From the NCBI GenBank assembly GCA_045614605.1, contig JAZLDH010000009.1, forward strand, positions 134,310-198,309: a DNA stretch of 64,000 bases. The letters run 5' to 3'. The position numbers and the translations under genes are program-made. Under the pieces are notes generated by a model. It made no database searches and was not told the DNA's origin. It saw nothing but the letters and a program-made list of their open reading frames with translations. Within the stretch, counting starts at the first letter, position 1. Every line of letters begins with the position of its first letter. Positions 34,069-43,774 of the stretch are shown here, piece after piece. The DNA comes from Onthomorpha sp937906975 (GTDB taxonomy: Bacteria; Bacteroidota; Bacteroidia; Bacteroidales; P3).

Positions 34069-37000
34069 ATGAAGAAAATTTTTTTAGTCTTAGCTTTATT
34101 AGTATGTTTTGCTAATAATTTATTTGCTGTTGTAGCATATCCTTATCCTTTAACTTATAATCAAAGTGATAACACTCAACTTACTGTGAGTTTACGTGGA
34201 GATGAGAAAGTTAATTGGGGTAAAACCACAGATGATTACACGCTTATGAGAGCTAAAAATGGAGATTGGGTGTATGCTATTCCAAGTGAAAATGGTGGAA
34301 TGCAACCTTCAACAATAATAGCTCATAATCCAGAGCAACGTACAGAAGCAGAAATACGTTTTTTAGAGAATATAGACAAAACATTATTTTATTCTCAAGA
34401 GCAAATCTCATACTTAAAACAATTATGGGATATAAATGATGATTTCCAATCAAGAGTAAAATCTGCCATAGGCACAGATACTTCACTTGTTGCTCAAGAA
34501 AATTATAAATTAGTAGTAATCTTAATGAGTTATAATGACCTTGCATTTTCAACAGATAGACAAGAAATAGAAAATCTATTTAATCAAGTTGGATATTCTT
34601 CAAATGGAAGTCAAGGAAGTGTTCATGACTATTTCACAGCTTCATCTTTTGGAAAATTAAACGTTGAAGCAACCGTTGTTGGTCCATACACAACATTAAA
34701 TAACATGGATTATTATGGAGAAAACTATTCTGGCGGTGGAGATATGAGAGCTAGAGAATTGATAGTTGAAGCAGTAGAGGCTGCTGACCCTGTAATAGAT
34801 TACTCACAATATACAAATGAATCAGAATCATACGTTTCGTGTGTTTATGTAATTTATGCAGGATTTGCAGAATCAAGTGGTGGTGGAGCAAACACTATTT
34901 GGCCACACCGTTCAGCAGTTTATCCTCCAATTATGAAAGATGGCGTAAATATTTATGACTACGCTTGTTCTTCAGAAAAGAATGGTACACAATATTATCC
35001 AGAACCATTAGTAATAGGAACTATTTGCCACGAATTTTCTCACGTTTTAGGATTACCAGACTTCTATGATACAAATTACGAAGAAGATGGTAGTTTCTCT
35101 CATCACGATACATGGGACTTAATGTGTAGTGGAAACTATAATAATGGAGGAAAATGCCCTCCAACTTGGAACGCATATCAAAGAGCAACAAGAAACTACA
35201 TAAATATTCAAGAATTAACAACAGAAGGCAATATTACACTACAACCATTGATTACAGACAATGTTGCATATAAATTAAGTTTTAATAATAATGAATATTT
35301 CATTTTAGAAAATAGACAGCAAACAAGCTGGGACAGATACTTATCAGGACATGGTATGCTAATATTCCATGTAAACCTAAACTCCTCAGGTTGGTCTAAT
35401 CATTGTATAAATTGTAATCCAAACAATCCAGGATTTGACTTAGAAGAAGCAGGCGGTTCAGGTTGGAATTCATCAAGATCATCAAATCCTTTCCCAGGAA
35501 CATCAAACAATAGCGAATTTACAGACGCTTCTACTCCTAATAGCCAATCATTCAACGGAACAAACTTAAATAGACCAATAGTAGGCATTACAGAAAATAC
35601 AAATACAAAAAACATTAACTTCATATATGGACAAACAAACACAAATAGACCTGTTGTACAAACAACAAATGTTGATGCCATATTAGACACTGTAAAAGTA
35701 AACTTTGCAGTAACAAACTTCTCTGCATCAAACATAATAGAAACAGGAATATGTTATAGTATAAACAATACATTACCAACAGAAAACGTAGATAACACTC
35801 TTAGTACATCTACACCTCAAAGCAGTGCCTTAGTAAACATAACAGGATTACTACCAAACACAGAATATTATGTTAGAGCCTACGCAAAAACAGCAACAAC
35901 AATAGGCTATGGAGAAGTATTAAAAATAAGAACTCTTTGCCAAGCATTTAATGATTTTCCTTATCATGAATCATTTGAAGACATAAACGAATTGATGTGT
36001 TGGACACAAGAATCTAACGAATACGTTGATAACGCTTGGGTAACAATAGACTCAGCTTTTACCCCAGGAGCAATATCAACAGCAAAAGAAGGCAACAGTT
36101 GGGCATTAATAAAAAGTGATAGAACAAGTGGTTCTCAAACCACAACATTAGTATCAACTCCAATAGATATAACAATGCTTAATCAACCAGTACTATCTTT
36201 TTCTCATGCTCAAAAAACAAGAAATAGTAAAACAGACGTACTAAAAATAAAACACAAAACATCTGCACAAGACACATGGACACAAATATCATCATACACA
36301 ACAAGTGAATCTTCATGGGCAGATAAAATAGTAAACTTACCAACAAATGAAGATTACATAATAATAGGTTTTGAAGCAGAAGTAAAAGGAGGATACGGAG
36401 TAGCATTAGACGATTTACAAATTTACGATGCAGATCAATCAGCCTATCCACAAGTACAAACACTATCTATCAGTTCAATAACAGACGAAAGAGCAAACAT
36501 ATCTGCAAAACTAAATGCACACGGTAACAATAACGTTCACACATTAGGAATCTGCCTATCTACAAATCCGCTTCCAACAATAGACGACATAGTAATACTA
36601 ACAGAAGTAACAGAAGACGTATTTACAATTAACTTAGAAGACTTAATTCCACATACCACCTATTATGTAAGAGCCTTTGCAAAAAATAATGGACACATCT
36701 CTTATGGTGAAGAATTAAGTTTTGTAACAGAATGTGCAAAAATAGAAGACTATCCATTCTATGCAAACACAGAAGAAATACAACCATGTTTAGAAATAAA
36801 CGCCTCATGGGAATACGACACAACAACATCAATCTACACCTTTACCGCAGACCAACAATCCTCTACATCTAAACTAGTATTACCAATATTAGATATGTCA
36901 AACAGAGAAGCAACCTACATAAGTTTTGACAGAAAACAATTATCACAAAACAATAATACCGATGCCTTAAGAGTATTATACAAAAATGATGTAACAGCAG

Positions 37001-38295
37001 AATGGAGCGAACTTGCAACTTACACAACAGCCACAACCGACTTCCAAAGAGACTCTATATTATTACAAAACCTAAGTTCCACTTATTTCATCGCCTTTGA
37101 AGGAATCTCAAACCTTTCTTCAATAGAAGTAAAAGACATAATAGTTTATGCAACCTACCAATTACCTATTGTAGAAATAAGTTCTACAAATGCAACACAT
37201 AATTCTATTTCAATTTCAGCAGAAGTAATTTATGAAGGTGTAAGTGGAGTAACAAACAAAGGAATCTGCTGGGGAACAAATCCAAACATAGACATCACAA
37301 ACTCAACAGTAATTCCATTAGGAAACGGATTAGGAAGTTTCTCAACAACAATCAACAACTTAAACGAACACACAACCTACTACATCAAAGCCTTTGCAAC
37401 AAATGACAACGGAACATCATACACATATCCACAAGAAATCACAACACTCTATACACCAATCTTCAACAACACCATCTCAGATGACCAAACCATTTGCGAA
37501 GGAAGTGTTGCAAACGTATTAACAGGTTCACAACCAACAGGAGGAGATGGAATCAACTACACATACCTATGGATAATGAGTACAGACCAACAAACTTGGG
37601 AAACAGCAGACATAGGCTCTGACTACACAGGACAAAACCTTGATATGCGACAACTATTCGACACAACTTACTTCAGAAGAATTGTTTTCTCTAACCATGT
37701 TTTAGACACAAGTAACGTAGTAACCATAAACGTTCACGCAACAACCAAAGCAGGAAACGTATTCGTTCTAACAAACTCCATACCATTAGGAGAAAGTGCA
37801 GAATTACAACTAAGAGCCTCTGTTGGAGAAGTACTTTATTGGGAATACAAAAAACCAGAATTTAATTGGTTACCAATAGAAAACTCAGAAATAGTAAAAG
37901 TAATCACACATCAACCAGATCAAATGGGAGAATGGAAATACCGAGTAGTAGTTCAAAACGGAGTATGTCCATCAAAAATATCAGGAGAAGGAGTAGTTAC
38001 AGTAACAGAAGGAGTTGGCTTAAACGACCCTCAACAAACAACAAGCATAAAACTATTACCTAACCCAACAAAAGGAATAGTAAAATTTGCAACAAACAAT
38101 CCTTCAAGCCAAAGCGTTAGATTAGAAGTTTATGATATGCAATCACGCATAGTTTATGTAGAAGAAAACACAACACTAAATCAATTAACACAAAACCCAA
38201 TAGATTTAACACATCTAACAAACGGAACCTACCTAATAAAACTAATATCTTCTGACAAAACAGAATGGAGTGAAAAATTGGTAATCTATAAATAA
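34069..38295 (+). CDS. Giant secreted M6-like metalloprotease with FN3-like repeats and T9SS sorting domain
   Basis: Predicted extracellular zinc protease of 1,408 residues. In order: signal peptide (1-20), propeptide-like region, M6 immune-inhibitor-A-like domain (about 150-480) with zinc motif H321-E322-x-x-H325 and GLPD ending at D331, three fibronectin-III-like modules each starting near a [TLK]GIC motif (about 560-625, 825-890, 1065-1125), adhesin-like jellyroll segments between them (about 640-785 and 895-1025, the first with ESFEDINELMCW), and a T9SS type A sorting domain (about 1325-1408, LLPNPTKGIVKF to LTNGTYLIKL). Composition changes inside the gene: the first 600 nt or so use T-ending codons freely, later parts are strongly A/C-rich. 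Function, nutrient or virulence protease, is inferred. Confidence 0.92.
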   Translation: MKKIFLVLALLVCFANNLFAVVAYPYPLTYNQSDNTQLTVSLRGDEKVNWGKTTDDYTLMRAKNGDWVYAIPSENGGMQPSTIIAHNPEQRTEAEIRFLENIDKTLFYSQEQISYLKQLWDINDDFQSRVKSAIGTDTSLVAQENYKLVVILMSYNDLAFSTDRQEIENLFNQVGYSSNGSQGSVHDYFTASSFGKLNVEATVVGPYTTLNNMDYYGENYSGGGDMRARELIVEAVEAADPVIDYSQYTNESESYVSCVYVIYAGFAESSGGGANTIWPHRSAVYPPIMKDGVNIYDYACSSEKNGTQYYPEPLVIGTICHEFSHVLGLPDFYDTNYEEDGSFSHHDTWDLMCSGNYNNGGKCPPTWNAYQRATRNYINIQELTTEGNITLQPLITDNVAYKLSFNNNEYFILENRQQTSWDRYLSGHGMLIFHVNLNSSGWSNHCINCNPNNPGFDLEEAGGSGWNSSRSSNPFPGTSNNSEFTDASTPNSQSFNGTNLNRPIVGITENTNTKNINFIYGQTNTNRPVVQTTNVDAILDTVKVNFAVTNFSASNIIETGICYSINNTLPTENVDNTLSTSTPQSSALVNITGLLPNTEYYVRAYAKTATTIGYGEVLKIRTLCQAFNDFPYHESFEDINELMCWTQESNEYVDNAWVTIDSAFTPGAISTAKEGNSWALIKSDRTSGSQTTTLVSTPIDITMLNQPVLSFSHAQKTRNSKTDVLKIKHKTSAQDTWTQISSYTTSESSWADKIVNLPTNEDYIIIGFEAEVKGGYGVALDDLQIYDADQSAYPQVQTLSISSITDERANISAKLNAHGNNNVHTLGICLSTNPLPTIDDIVILTEVTEDVFTINLEDLIPHTTYYVRAFAKNNGHISYGEELSFVTECAKIEDYPFYANTEEIQPCLEINASWEYDTTTSIYTFTADQQSSTSKLVLPILDMSNREATYISFDRKQLSQNNNTDALRVLYKNDVTAEWSELATYTTATTDFQRDSILLQNLSSTYFIAFEGISNLSSIEVKDIIVYATYQLPIVEISSTNATHNSISISAEVIYEGVSGVTNKGICWGTNPNIDITNSTVIPLGNGLGSFSTTINNLNEHTTYYIKAFATNDNGTSYTYPQEITTLYTPIFNNTISDDQTICEGSVANVLTGSQPTGGDGINYTYLWIMSTDQQTWETADIGSDYTGQNLDMRQLFDTTYFRRIVFSNHVLDTSNVVTINVHATTKAGNVFVLTNSIPLGESAELQLRASVGEVLYWEYKKPEFNWLPIENSEIVKVITHQPDQMGEWKYRVVVQNGVCPSKISGEGVVTVTEGVGLNDPQQTTSIKLLPNPTKGIVKFATNNPSSQSVRLEVYDMQSRIVYVEENTTLNQLTQNPIDLTHLTNGTYLIKLISSDKTEWSEKLVIYK

Positions 38296-38304
38296 GAAAA
38301 CAAA

Positions 38305-39159
38305 ATGTTGGACAAATACAGACAACAAATAATTTCACACATACAATTAGCACTCAAAGAAGACGTGGGAGAAGCCGACCACTCTTCTTTGTCGTGCATT
38401 GAGAAAGGCACAAAAGACAAAGCAAAACTTGTAGCAAAACAAGACTGCATAATATGTGGTATTGAAATAGCAAGATTAGTCTATCAAACAGTAGATGAAA
38501 CTGTGAAGTTCACCGCCCTAAAACGCGATGGAGACAAAGTAAAAAAGGGAGAAGAAATCTTCAAAGTCGAAGGAGAAGCCATCTCAATCCTAACAGCAGA
38601 ACGCACAGCCTTAAACTACATGCAAAGACTAAGTGCAATCTCAACTAGAACCAATTATTATCAATCCTTAATAGAAGGAACCTCTGCGCAACTCTTAGAC
38701 ACAAGAAAAACAACCCCTACAATGAGAGTACTAGAAAAGTATGCAGTAAAAGTAGGTGGCGGAACAAATCATCGTTTTGGCTTATACGATATGATAATGC
38801 TAAAAGATAATCACATAGACTTTGCAGGCGGAATCACACAAGCAATAGACAAAGTAACAAAATACCTAAAAGACAATTCTCTTAACATAAAAATAGAAAT
38901 AGAGGTAAGAAACTTTGAAGAATTAGACCAAGTTTTGCAAAGAGGTGGCGTAGACAGAATAATGCTTGATAACTTTTCTGTTGAAGACACAAAAAAAGCA
39001 GTATCTATTATTAACAATAGATACGAAATAGAAAGTTCGGGAGGAATCACCCAAACAACCATATCAGAATACGCAAAAACAGGCGTAAACTATATATCAG
39101 TTGGAGCATTAACTCACAAAATTGACAGCATAGATTTAAGTCTTGTAGCAGATAATTAA
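38305..39159 (+). CDS. nadC: Quinolinate phosphoribosyltransferase (decarboxylating)
   Basis: Converts quinolinate and PRPP to nicotinate mononucleotide in NAD synthesis. The 284 residues include ALKEDVGEADHSS near 12-24, ERTALNYMQRLSAIST, LLDTRKTTPTMRVLEKYAVKVGGG and SSGGITQTTISEYAKTGVNYISVG, all family hallmarks. nadA and nadB are not in the window. The next gene begins directly at the base after its stop. Confidence 0.95.
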   Translation: MLDKYRQQIISHIQLALKEDVGEADHSSLSCIEKGTKDKAKLVAKQDCIICGIEIARLVYQTVDETVKFTALKRDGDKVKKGEEIFKVEGEAISILTAERTALNYMQRLSAISTRTNYYQSLIEGTSAQLLDTRKTTPTMRVLEKYAVKVGGGTNHRFGLYDMIMLKDNHIDFAGGITQAIDKVTKYLKDNSLNIKIEIEVRNFEELDQVLQRGGVDRIMLDNFSVEDTKKAVSIINNRYEIESSGGITQTTISEYAKTGVNYISVGALTHKIDSIDLSLVADN

Positions 39160-40209
39160 ATGACAAGACAACAAAATAGGTATCTAAGAAAAATATTATA
39201 TTGGAGACCCGTCAGGACTCTTTTACATTATTCAAGATTATTGGTTTTGCCGGGTTTCCAAGGAATACCTTTGTTTGACGTTTCAATATTTTTTATAAAA
39301 GGACTAATGAAAGGCTCTATCAATCAACGAGCCTCCTCTGCCTCTTTCCGATTTATGATGGCAATCTTCCCAATGTTATTATTTTTTTTCACACTCCTAC
39401 CCTATTTTGATACGCAATACTACTCTGAACAAATATTTTCCTTACTCAAAGACGCACTTCCAAACGACATTTACCTACCTATTGAAGCCACACTCAATGA
39501 AATATTGAACCGAAAGTACAACAGCCTAATGTCAATCGGTATCATATTTGCTATTTATGCAAGTTCAAGTGGCATAAACGCAATGATGGTTTCTTTTCAA
39601 TCCTCTCACCGAGACACAATTGAACAACGCAGTTGGTGGAAACGCCGTTTAATCTCTATGATTATGGTAATCTTTTTAGTAATAGGCATAATCATAGTCC
39701 TAACCCTAATGGGAGGATTCCAATGGTTTATAAACTATCTTAAATCTGCAGAAATCATAAACACAACCTTTCAAATATTTTTCATAGGAGCAGTCCGTTG
39801 GATTATTATCATATCAATGATATATTTTGCCATAGCCTCACTCTATTATTTCTCACTAAAATCAAAAAAAGGCTATAAATTCTTTTCCGCAGGAGCAAGC
39901 CTTGCAACAATTCTCTTCATTCTCATAACACAAGCCTATATTACCTACATTCGTTTCTTTCCAAACTACAATGCACTCTACGGCTCAATTGGAGTTTTAA
40001 TCTTCTTATTTCTTTGGATTTATATAACGTGCTTTACAATCATTATAGGCTTTGAACTAAACGCGAGCATATCCGATGCCTACAAAGAAAAACACTCTGA
40101 AGAAGTAATAACAATTTCAAGAACAGCACGAACAACCAACATTCCTAAAAGAATAGGAAAACTCATATTAAGATTAAGAATAAAATACCGAAATAAAAAA
40201 ACAAAATAA
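39160..40209 (+). CDS. YihY/BrkB-family inner membrane protein
   Basis: Multi-helix membrane protein of the YihY/virulence-factor-BrkB family, function unclear. The 349 residues carry GSINQRASSASFRFMMAIFPMLLFFFTLLPYF, with the A-S-x-x-F-x-x-M/L-x-A-x-x-P core, and YGSIGVLIFLFLWIYITCFTIIIGFELNA at the C-terminal end. About six helices can be counted. It starts at the base after the nadC stop and ends 3 nt before the DegT gene. Confidence 0.9.
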   Translation: MTRQQNRYLRKILYWRPVRTLLHYSRLLVLPGFQGIPLFDVSIFFIKGLMKGSINQRASSASFRFMMAIFPMLLFFFTLLPYFDTQYYSEQIFSLLKDALPNDIYLPIEATLNEILNRKYNSLMSIGIIFAIYASSSGINAMMVSFQSSHRDTIEQRSWWKRRLISMIMVIFLVIGIIIVLTLMGGFQWFINYLKSAEIINTTFQIFFIGAVRWIIIISMIYFAIASLYYFSLKSKKGYKFFSAGASLATILFILITQAYITYIRFFPNYNALYGSIGVLIFLFLWIYITCFTIIIGFELNASISDAYKEKHSEEVITISRTARTTNIPKRIGKLILRLRIKYRNKKTK

Positions 40210-40212
40210 AAT

Positions 40213-41430
40213 ATGAAAATACCATTTTCTCCTCCGTATATAGACGAAGATGTAATAAATTCTGTTTGCGAATCGCTAAATAGTGGTTGGATTACCACAG
40301 GGCCAAAAGTAGCAGCATTAGAAACAGAATTAAAAGACTACTTAAAAGCAAAAAGTGTCGTATGTGTTAATTCCTGGACCTCAGGAGCAACCTTAGTTCT
40401 AAGATGGTTAGGAGTAGAGCAAGATGACGAAGTAATAGTTCCTGCATACACCTATTGTGCAACAGCAATGGCCGTAATGGAAGCAGGAGCAAAACCTGTA
40501 ATGGTAGATATTTCTCCACGAGATTTAACAATAGATGTAGAAAAAATAAGACAAGCCATAACCCCTCGTACAAAAGCAATCATAACTGTTGATATAGCAG
40601 GAATGCCTTGCCAATACGACAAAATAAGACAAATGCTTGAAACCGCAGAAGTCAAAGAAAAATTCTCTCCAAGCTCAGATGTTCAAAAAAAACTAAATAG
40701 AATCCTTTTGATTTCTGACTCTGCACACGCTATCGGAGCTAAATATCAAGACAAAACAATAACTCAATGGGTAGATATAAGCGTTCAATCTTTCCATGCA
40801 GTAAAAAACATAACCTCTGCCGAAGGAGGAGCAATTTGTCTTAACCTTCCAGAAGAATTTGAAGCAGAAGAAACAAGAAAATTCTTCAAACTAATGACTC
40901 TGAACGGACAAACAAAAGACGCCTTCACCAAAAACCAAGCAGGAGCATGGCGTTACGACATAGTAGAGTTTGGAATGAAAATAAATCTTCCAGACATAAA
41001 CGCAGCAGTAGCCTTAGCACAATTAAGAAAATATGACTATTTACTTGAAGAACGTAAAAGAGTTTTCAATCTCTATCATTCCCTTCTAAGCGAATACCAT
41101 TGGGCTATTCTACCTCCAAAATCTAACAACAATTTTCAATCAGTTTATCATCTACTGCTTCTAAGAATAAACCCAATTACAGAAGAGCAAAGAAATAAAC
41201 TAATAGAAAACCTATCTAAGAAAGAAATTGCAACCAATGTTCACTATATCCCTATGCCAGAATTAACACTTTTCAAACGCATGGGCTACAAAATAGAAGA
41301 TTATCCTCAATCCCAAGATGCTTATTCAAGAGAAATCACACTACCTCTTTATCCTCAACTTACAAACCAACAAATAGAATACATCGTAAGGAATTTAGTA
41401 GAGGAATATTACAATGTTATAAATCAATAA
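40213..41430 (+). CDS. DegT/DnrJ/EryC1-family PLP sugar aminotransferase
   Basis: PLP-dependent aminotransferase forming amino sugars on nucleotide-linked 4-keto sugars. In the 405 residues, GWITTGPKVAALE and TYCATAMAVMEAGAKPVMVD mark the N-terminal half and Lys198 in SFHAVKNITSAEGG is the PLP Schiff-base residue. Unlike many relatives it carries an extended segment near 140-165 between the two domains. It is followed 7 nt later by an initiating sugar-phosphate transferase, suggesting synthesis and lipid loading of a modified amino sugar. Confidence 0.9.
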   Translation: MKIPFSPPYIDEDVINSVCESLNSGWITTGPKVAALETELKDYLKAKSVVCVNSWTSGATLVLRWLGVEQDDEVIVPAYTYCATAMAVMEAGAKPVMVDISPRDLTIDVEKIRQAITPRTKAIITVDIAGMPCQYDKIRQMLETAEVKEKFSPSSDVQKKLNRILLISDSAHAIGAKYQDKTITQWVDISVQSFHAVKNITSAEGGAICLNLPEEFEAEETRKFFKLMTLNGQTKDAFTKNQAGAWRYDIVEFGMKINLPDINAAVALAQLRKYDYLLEERKRVFNLYHSLLSEYHWAILPPKSNNNFQSVYHLLLLRINPITEEQRNKLIENLSKKEIATNVHYIPMPELTLFKRMGYKIEDYPQSQDAYSREITLPLYPQLTNQQIEYIVRNLVEEYYNVINQ

Positions 41431-41437
41431 CCATAAA

Positions 41438-42016
41438 ATGAAAAGACTATTTGATATAACAGCATCTGTTTTTGGAATAATAATTCTCTCTCCTTTGTTT
41501 ATCTTCATAGGATTGTGGGTTGGACTATCGAGCAAAGGCGGAATATTTTACACACAAACCAGAGTAGGAAAAAACAATAAAGACTTCAAACTATATAAGT
41601 TTCGTTCAATGAGAGTAAACTCAGACAAACAAGGCTTACTCACCGTTGGCAGCAAAGATTCACGCATCACAAAAGCAGGGTATTTCATAAGAAAATACAA
41701 AATTGATGAATTGCCACAACTTTTCAATGTCTTTCTTGGAGATATGAGTTTTGTAGGGCCAAGACCCGAAGTAAGACGCTATGTAGATATGTACAACCAA
41801 GAGCAAATGAAAGTATTAAAGGTAAGACCAGGAATAACCGATCCTGCTTCCATTAAATACAGAAACGAAAACGACTTATTATCCTCTGCAAGCAATCCAG
41901 AAGAATATTATATTCAACATATAATGCCCGATAAACTTAGGATAAATATTGAATACATTAATACGCAAAACTTTTTCAAAGACCTAAGGATAATATTTCA
42001 AACAATTTTCGGATAA
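41438..42016 (+). CDS. Initiating sugar-phosphate transferase (PglC/WcaJ C-domain type)
   Basis: Polyprenyl-phosphate sugar-1-phosphate transferase, the first membrane step of glycan assembly. The 192 residues contain only the catalytic module: an N-terminal hydrophobic segment (about 8-28), KLYKFRSMRVNSDKQG, and DELPQLFNVFLGDMSFVGPRPEV. This is the short monotopic form, not the WbaP type with four extra helices. It pairs with the DegT gene, but no glycosyltransferases, flippase or polymerase follow; a terminator does. Confidence 0.92.
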   Translation: MKRLFDITASVFGIIILSPLFIFIGLWVGLSSKGGIFYTQTRVGKNNKDFKLYKFRSMRVNSDKQGLLTVGSKDSRITKAGYFIRKYKIDELPQLFNVFLGDMSFVGPRPEVRRYVDMYNQEQMKVLKVRPGITDPASIKYRNENDLLSSASNPEEYYIQHIMPDKLRINIEYINTQNFFKDLRIIFQTIFG

Positions 42017-42024
42017 AGTCAAAT

Positions 42025-42053
42025 AAAAAAGGAGGAATAATCCTCCTTTTTTT
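42025..42053. terminator. Bidirectional terminator between sugar transferase gene and pruA
   Basis: AAAAAAGGAGGA (42025-42036), a 4-nt loop ATAA, then TCCTCC and seven Ts (42041-42053). Compact and symmetric, serving the two converging genes. This gap is too short for a phased-box element and lacks one. Confidence 0.9.
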
Positions 42054-42056
42054 ATT

Positions 42057-43682
42057 TTAATCCATAAAAGGATACGTGAAATCTGTTGGTGGAACGAGGG
42101 TTTCTTTTATACATCTTGGAGAAACCCAACGATATAGATTTAATTCCGAGCCTGCCTTGTCATTTGTACCAGAACTTCTTGCTCCTCCAAAAGGTTGATT
42201 TCCTACTACGGCTCCTGTTGGTTTGTCGTTAATGTAAAAATTACCTGCGCTATATCTTAATTTATTCATTGCTGTTGCAATATCATATCTTGATTTAGCA
42301 AATATTGAGCCTGTCAAAGCATACGGAGATGTTTTGTCGCACAATTCTAATGTTTCTTCATATTTGTTGCCATCATATAAATAAATTGTGATTACAGGTC
42401 CAAATAATTCTGTTTCCATTGTAGCATAGCGAGGATTATTTGTGATAATAATTGTTGGAGATATAAAATAACCTACACTCTTGTCGCATTTACCTCCTAA
42501 TACCACTGCCGCATCAGAATCAGTCTTTGCCTTTTCAATGTAAGATGCGATATTGTCAAATGATTTCTCATCTATAACAGAGTTCATAAAGCAACCCATT
42601 TCCATAGATGAGCCCATTTTGATTTTTTCTGCCATCTCTTTTATGTGAGCAAAGGTTTCTTCCCATATTTCGTTTGGCACGTATGCTCTTGATGCAGCAG
42701 AACATTTTTGTCCTTGATATTCAAATGCTCCTCTTACGATTGCAACTGCTAATTGTCTTGGATCAGCTGATTTATGAGCAAAGATAAAGTCCTTTCCTCC
42801 TGTTTCACCTACTATTTTTGGATAGGTCTTATAATTATTTATGTTTTCTCCTATCAATTTCCAGAAGTTGTTGAAGGTACGTGTTGAACCTGTAAAGTGA
42901 ACTCCCGCTAAATCTTTTGAAGCAAAGCAAACCTCAGAAATAACACTACCATCTCCTGGCACAAAGTTAATAACTCCATCAGGGACTCCTGCTTCTTGTA
43001 GAATTTTCATTAGATAGTAATTAGATAATACAGCTGTTGTAGCAGGTTTCCATACAGTTACATTTCCCATTAAAACAGGAGAAATATTTAAGTTACAAGC
43101 TATTGAAGTGAAGTTAAAAGGCGAAATTGCATAAACAAATCCTTCTAATCCTCTATACTCTAATCTATTTATAGCTGTGTTATCGCTAAGTGGTTGTTGT
43201 GCATATATTTTTGAAGCATAATGAACATTAAATCTTAAAAAGTCAATTGTTTCACAGGCTGAGTCAATTTCTGCTTGGAAAGGGTTCTTTCCTTGTCCTA
43301 ACATCGTTGCTGCATTTATTACATAGCGATATTTACCTGCTAAAAGCTCAGCTGCTCTTAGCATAATGCTGCAACGATCAATCCAATCTACATTTTCCCA
43401 TTTTTTTCTAGCCTCAAGAGCTGCCTCAATTGCTAATTGAACAGTTGCTTTGTCGGCTTTATGAAACTTTGCAAGCACATGAGAATGCTCACTTGGCATT
43501 ACAACATCGGCGCAATTGCCTGTTCTAATCTCCTTTCCATTGATTATTATTGGAATTTCAATACGTTTATTATATTGTCTTTCCAATTCTTCTGCTAATA
43601 ATTGCCTTTCCTTTGAATTTGGGGCATACGAATAAACAGCTTCGTTTTTTGGCTGTGTAAAAGAAAATGTTGAATTGTTCAT
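42057..43682 (-). CDS. pruA: L-glutamate gamma-semialdehyde dehydrogenase (P5C dehydrogenase)
   Basis: NAD+-dependent oxidation of glutamate semialdehyde to glutamate in proline/arginine breakdown. The 541 residues are the stand-alone group 1 type: PFNFTSIACNLNISPVLMGNVTVWKPA (cofactor pocket), VGETGGKDF with the general-base Glu, and GQKCSAASRAYVP with the catalytic Cys. QPFGGARSSGTNDKAG is near the C-terminus. No proline dehydrogenase gene is adjacent, so glutamate semialdehyde may come from elsewhere. A well-spaced promoter precedes it. Confidence 0.94.
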   Translation of the reverse strand: MNNSTFSFTQPKNEAVYSYAPNSKERQLLAEELERQYNKRIEIPIIINGKEIRTGNCADVVMPSEHSHVLAKFHKADKATVQLAIEAALEARKKWENVDWIDRCSIMLRAAELLAGKYRYVINAATMLGQGKNPFQAEIDSACETIDFLRFNVHYASKIYAQQPLSDNTAINRLEYRGLEGFVYAISPFNFTSIACNLNISPVLMGNVTVWKPATTAVLSNYYLMKILQEAGVPDGVINFVPGDGSVISEVCFASKDLAGVHFTGSTRTFNNFWKLIGENINNYKTYPKIVGETGGKDFIFAHKSADPRQLAVAIVRGAFEYQGQKCSAASRAYVPNEIWEETFAHIKEMAEKIKMGSSMEMGCFMNSVIDEKSFDNIASYIEKAKTDSDAAVVLGGKCDKSVGYFISPTIIITNNPRYATMETELFGPVITIYLYDGNKYEETLELCDKTSPYALTGSIFAKSRYDIATAMNKLRYSAGNFYINDKPTGAVVGNQPFGGARSSGTNDKAGSELNLYRWVSPRCIKETLVPPTDFTYPFMD

Positions 43683-43708
43683 AACTCAATATATTAAAAT
43701 AATACGTG

Positions 43709-43740
43709 CAAATGTATGTATATTTTTTAATTTTATCAAA
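43709..43740 (-). promoter_or_regulatory. Promoter of pruA
   Basis: On the minus strand, TTTG (43737-43740), 20 bp, then TACATTTG (43709-43716), 27 nt before the pruA ATG. Both halves match the Bacteroidetes consensus. Confidence 0.75.
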
Positions 43741-43750
43741 AGAAAAAGCG

Positions 43751-43758
43751 TAAATTTG
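43751..43758 (+). promoter_or_regulatory. -7 box of the gene at 43775
   Basis: TAAATTTG followed by CAG, 16 nt before the ATG at 43775, divergent from the pruA promoter. No clear -33 box. Confidence 0.5.
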
Positions 43759-43774
43759 CAGAAATTTTTGAAGA

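Noticed and set aside
42017..42056. A ninth phased-box element
   Set aside because: CAAAT occurs at 42020, but the positions 21 and 42 bp on are not boxes; the gap holds only a hairpin terminator.
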